Shown: in pieces, positions 7,071-7,601 of the stretch
Layout of the letters: every line of letters starts with the position of its first letter
Numbering within the stretch: the first letter of the stretch is position 1
From: Luminiphilus sp.
Lineage (GTDB): Bacteria > Pseudomonadota > Gammaproteobacteria > Pseudomonadales > Halieaceae
Direction: 5' to 3'
DNA: 7,601 nucleotides
Assembly: GCA_022425845.1 (NCBI GenBank)
Contig: JAKMEU010000228.1
Span: forward strand, 1-7,601
Position numbers and translations under genes: made by a program
Notes under the pieces: generated by a model
The model's input: only the letters and a program-made list of their open reading frames with translations
Databases searched by the model: none
What the model was told of the DNA's origin: nothing

Positions 7071-7088
7071 GTGATTTTTTCCAATCAC
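7071..7088. other. Short perfect hairpin in the membrane protein leader
   Basis: GTGATT and AATCAC form a perfect 6-bp stem around the loop TTTTCC. It ends 46 bases before the ATG of the membrane protein gene. It could be a leader-RNA structure or a dyad for a regulator. No T-run follows on the plus strand, so it is not an ordinary terminator there. The stem is short and AT-rich and may be chance. Confidence 0.3.
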
Positions 7089-7134
7089 GGTAATCTCAGG
7101 CGGTCAGCAGCAGGGGGAAAACCCGAGGTCTACC

Positions 7135-7521
7135 ATGGAAATGACAACATACGAAACACTGGCGTTGTTCTATGAAACGAGCAATACACTGGATCGCTTC
7201 TTTGACTTTTGGCTGACCGCTACCTTTGCGGTCATTGTCGCCGTCCACATGGGGAAGGAGACCATCACAAGAGCCTACGCTAACGTCATCATCGTGCTGT
7301 ACCTGGCCTTTACCATCAGCATCCTAGCGCGCCAGGCCGCGTTCTCCGGGTTTATGGCCAGCCTGCGCGACCGCATGGCACGCTCGCCGGACGTGCCCGA
7401 CATCGGAGGATTTATCCCGATTATCGATGGGTCGCTGCTGGTGACCATGGGGCTGGGTACGGCTTCGGCCATTTATTTTGTTTGGCGTTGTGGCTACCCC
7501 ATGCGGGACTCGCGTGGATGA
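7135..7521 (+). CDS. Small three-helix inner-membrane protein of unknown function
   Basis: 128 residues, not assigned to any named family. Hydrophobic segments suggest three membrane helices: about 24-39 (FWLTATFAVIVAVHM), 48-67 (YANVIIVLYLAFTISILARQ) and 98-117 (DGSLLVTMGLGTASAIYFVW). A 30-residue polar loop joins helices 2 and 3 (about 68-97) with several Arg residues, then DVPDIGGF. No signal-peptide cleavage site, Cys pair or catalytic motif is seen. The start at 7135 is supported by GAGG at 7125-7128 with six bases of spacing; a second ATG at 7141 is too far from it. It is divergent from galE and separated by a 253-bp gap, so membership of the galactose pathway is not implied. Small three-helix proteins with a similar FWLTATFAVIVA-like first helix are, from memory, common uncharacterised proteins in marine gammaproteobacteria. 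That it is a real coding gene is fairly secure. Confidence 0.8.
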   Translation: MEMTTYETLALFYETSNTLDRFFDFWLTATFAVIVAVHMGKETITRAYANVIIVLYLAFTISILARQAAFSGFMASLRDRMARSPDVPDIGGFIPIIDGSLLVTMGLGTASAIYFVWRCGYPMRDSRG

Positions 7522-7584
7522 TTTCTTCATTGGCTGTTGCATGAAGCTTCCGCTACCGAAAACATCTGATACCGGGAAAACAAA

Positions 7585-7601
7585 ACCGGTTGGCAGCCGG
7601 T
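7585..7601 (+). terminator. Probable intrinsic terminator hairpin, cut by the window edge
   Basis: ACCGG (7585-7589) pairs with CCGGT (7597-7601), with one extra T-G wobble pair, around a short loop. An A-rich stretch precedes it, the usual mirror of a T-tract, but the T-tract itself would lie beyond the window. It sits 64 bases after the stop of the membrane protein gene, a fitting place to end that transcript. The rest of 7522-7584 shows nothing recognisable. Confidence 0.45.

Larger units (their letters stand above)
6882..7134. other. Divergent intergenic region between galE and the small membrane protein gene
   Basis: A 253-bp gap without a credible gene, holding the upstream signals of both divergent genes. 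Near galE are candidate minus-strand promoter elements (6937-6977). Near the middle is TATAAA at 6981-6986 on the plus strand. Between it and the membrane protein start lie two small hairpin-forming sequences: GACCC-N7-GGGTC at 7030-7046 and GTGATT-N6-AATCAC at 7071-7088. The GAGG ribosome site is at 7125-7128. No tRNA or known riboswitch was recognised. If transcription starts just after TATAAA, the leader is about 140 bases, longer than usual for a small gene. Confidence 0.6.

Noticed and set aside
6900..7088. 62-codon minus-strand open frame upstream of galE
   Set aside because: It needs a GTG start with no ribosome site, is Arg-rich without domain features, and covers the likely galE promoter.
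7541..7601. Possible start of another plus-strand gene at ATG 7541
   Set aside because: No ribosome site precedes it, and the frame runs straight through the likely terminator hairpin at 7585-7601.

Overview
The window holds a compact galactose and galactoside utilisation locus from a Gram-negative bacterium. It is most likely a gammaproteobacterium: GalT aligns with E. coli GalT almost column for column through all its metal ligands. Base composition looks moderately GC-rich. A marine or other polysaccharide-degrading member would fit, but nothing here fixes the genus.

Layout. Bases 1-1551 (minus strand) carry the first 517 codons of a GH36 alpha-galactosidase, cut by the window edge. A divergent control region (1552-1683) separates it from a plus-strand operon whose genes all overlap: galT (1684-2757, UUG start), galK (2754-3893, GUG start overlapping the galT stop) and a GH42 beta-galactosidase (3886-5895). 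galE (5892-6881, minus strand) converges on that operon, and the two stop codons overlap, leaving no room for a terminator between them. A 253-bp leader region (6882-7134) follows, then a divergent gene for a small three-helix membrane protein of unknown function (7135-7521). The window ends in what looks like the hairpin of an intrinsic terminator.

How the genes work together. The two intracellular glycosidases release galactose from alpha- and beta-galactosides. GalK phosphorylates it, GalT exchanges it onto UDP with release of glucose-1-phosphate, and GalE regenerates UDP-glucose. The Leloir pathway is complete from alpha-galactose onward. No mutarotase, transporter or regulator is visible and all three may lie outside the window.

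I do not see a new defence, mobile or RNA system here; this is mainly a metabolic locus. The points most worth a second look are the Phe in place of the signature His in GalK, the fully overlapping gene arrangement including the tail-to-tail stop overlap, the symmetric elements in the divergent control region, and the unknown membrane protein behind its structured leader.
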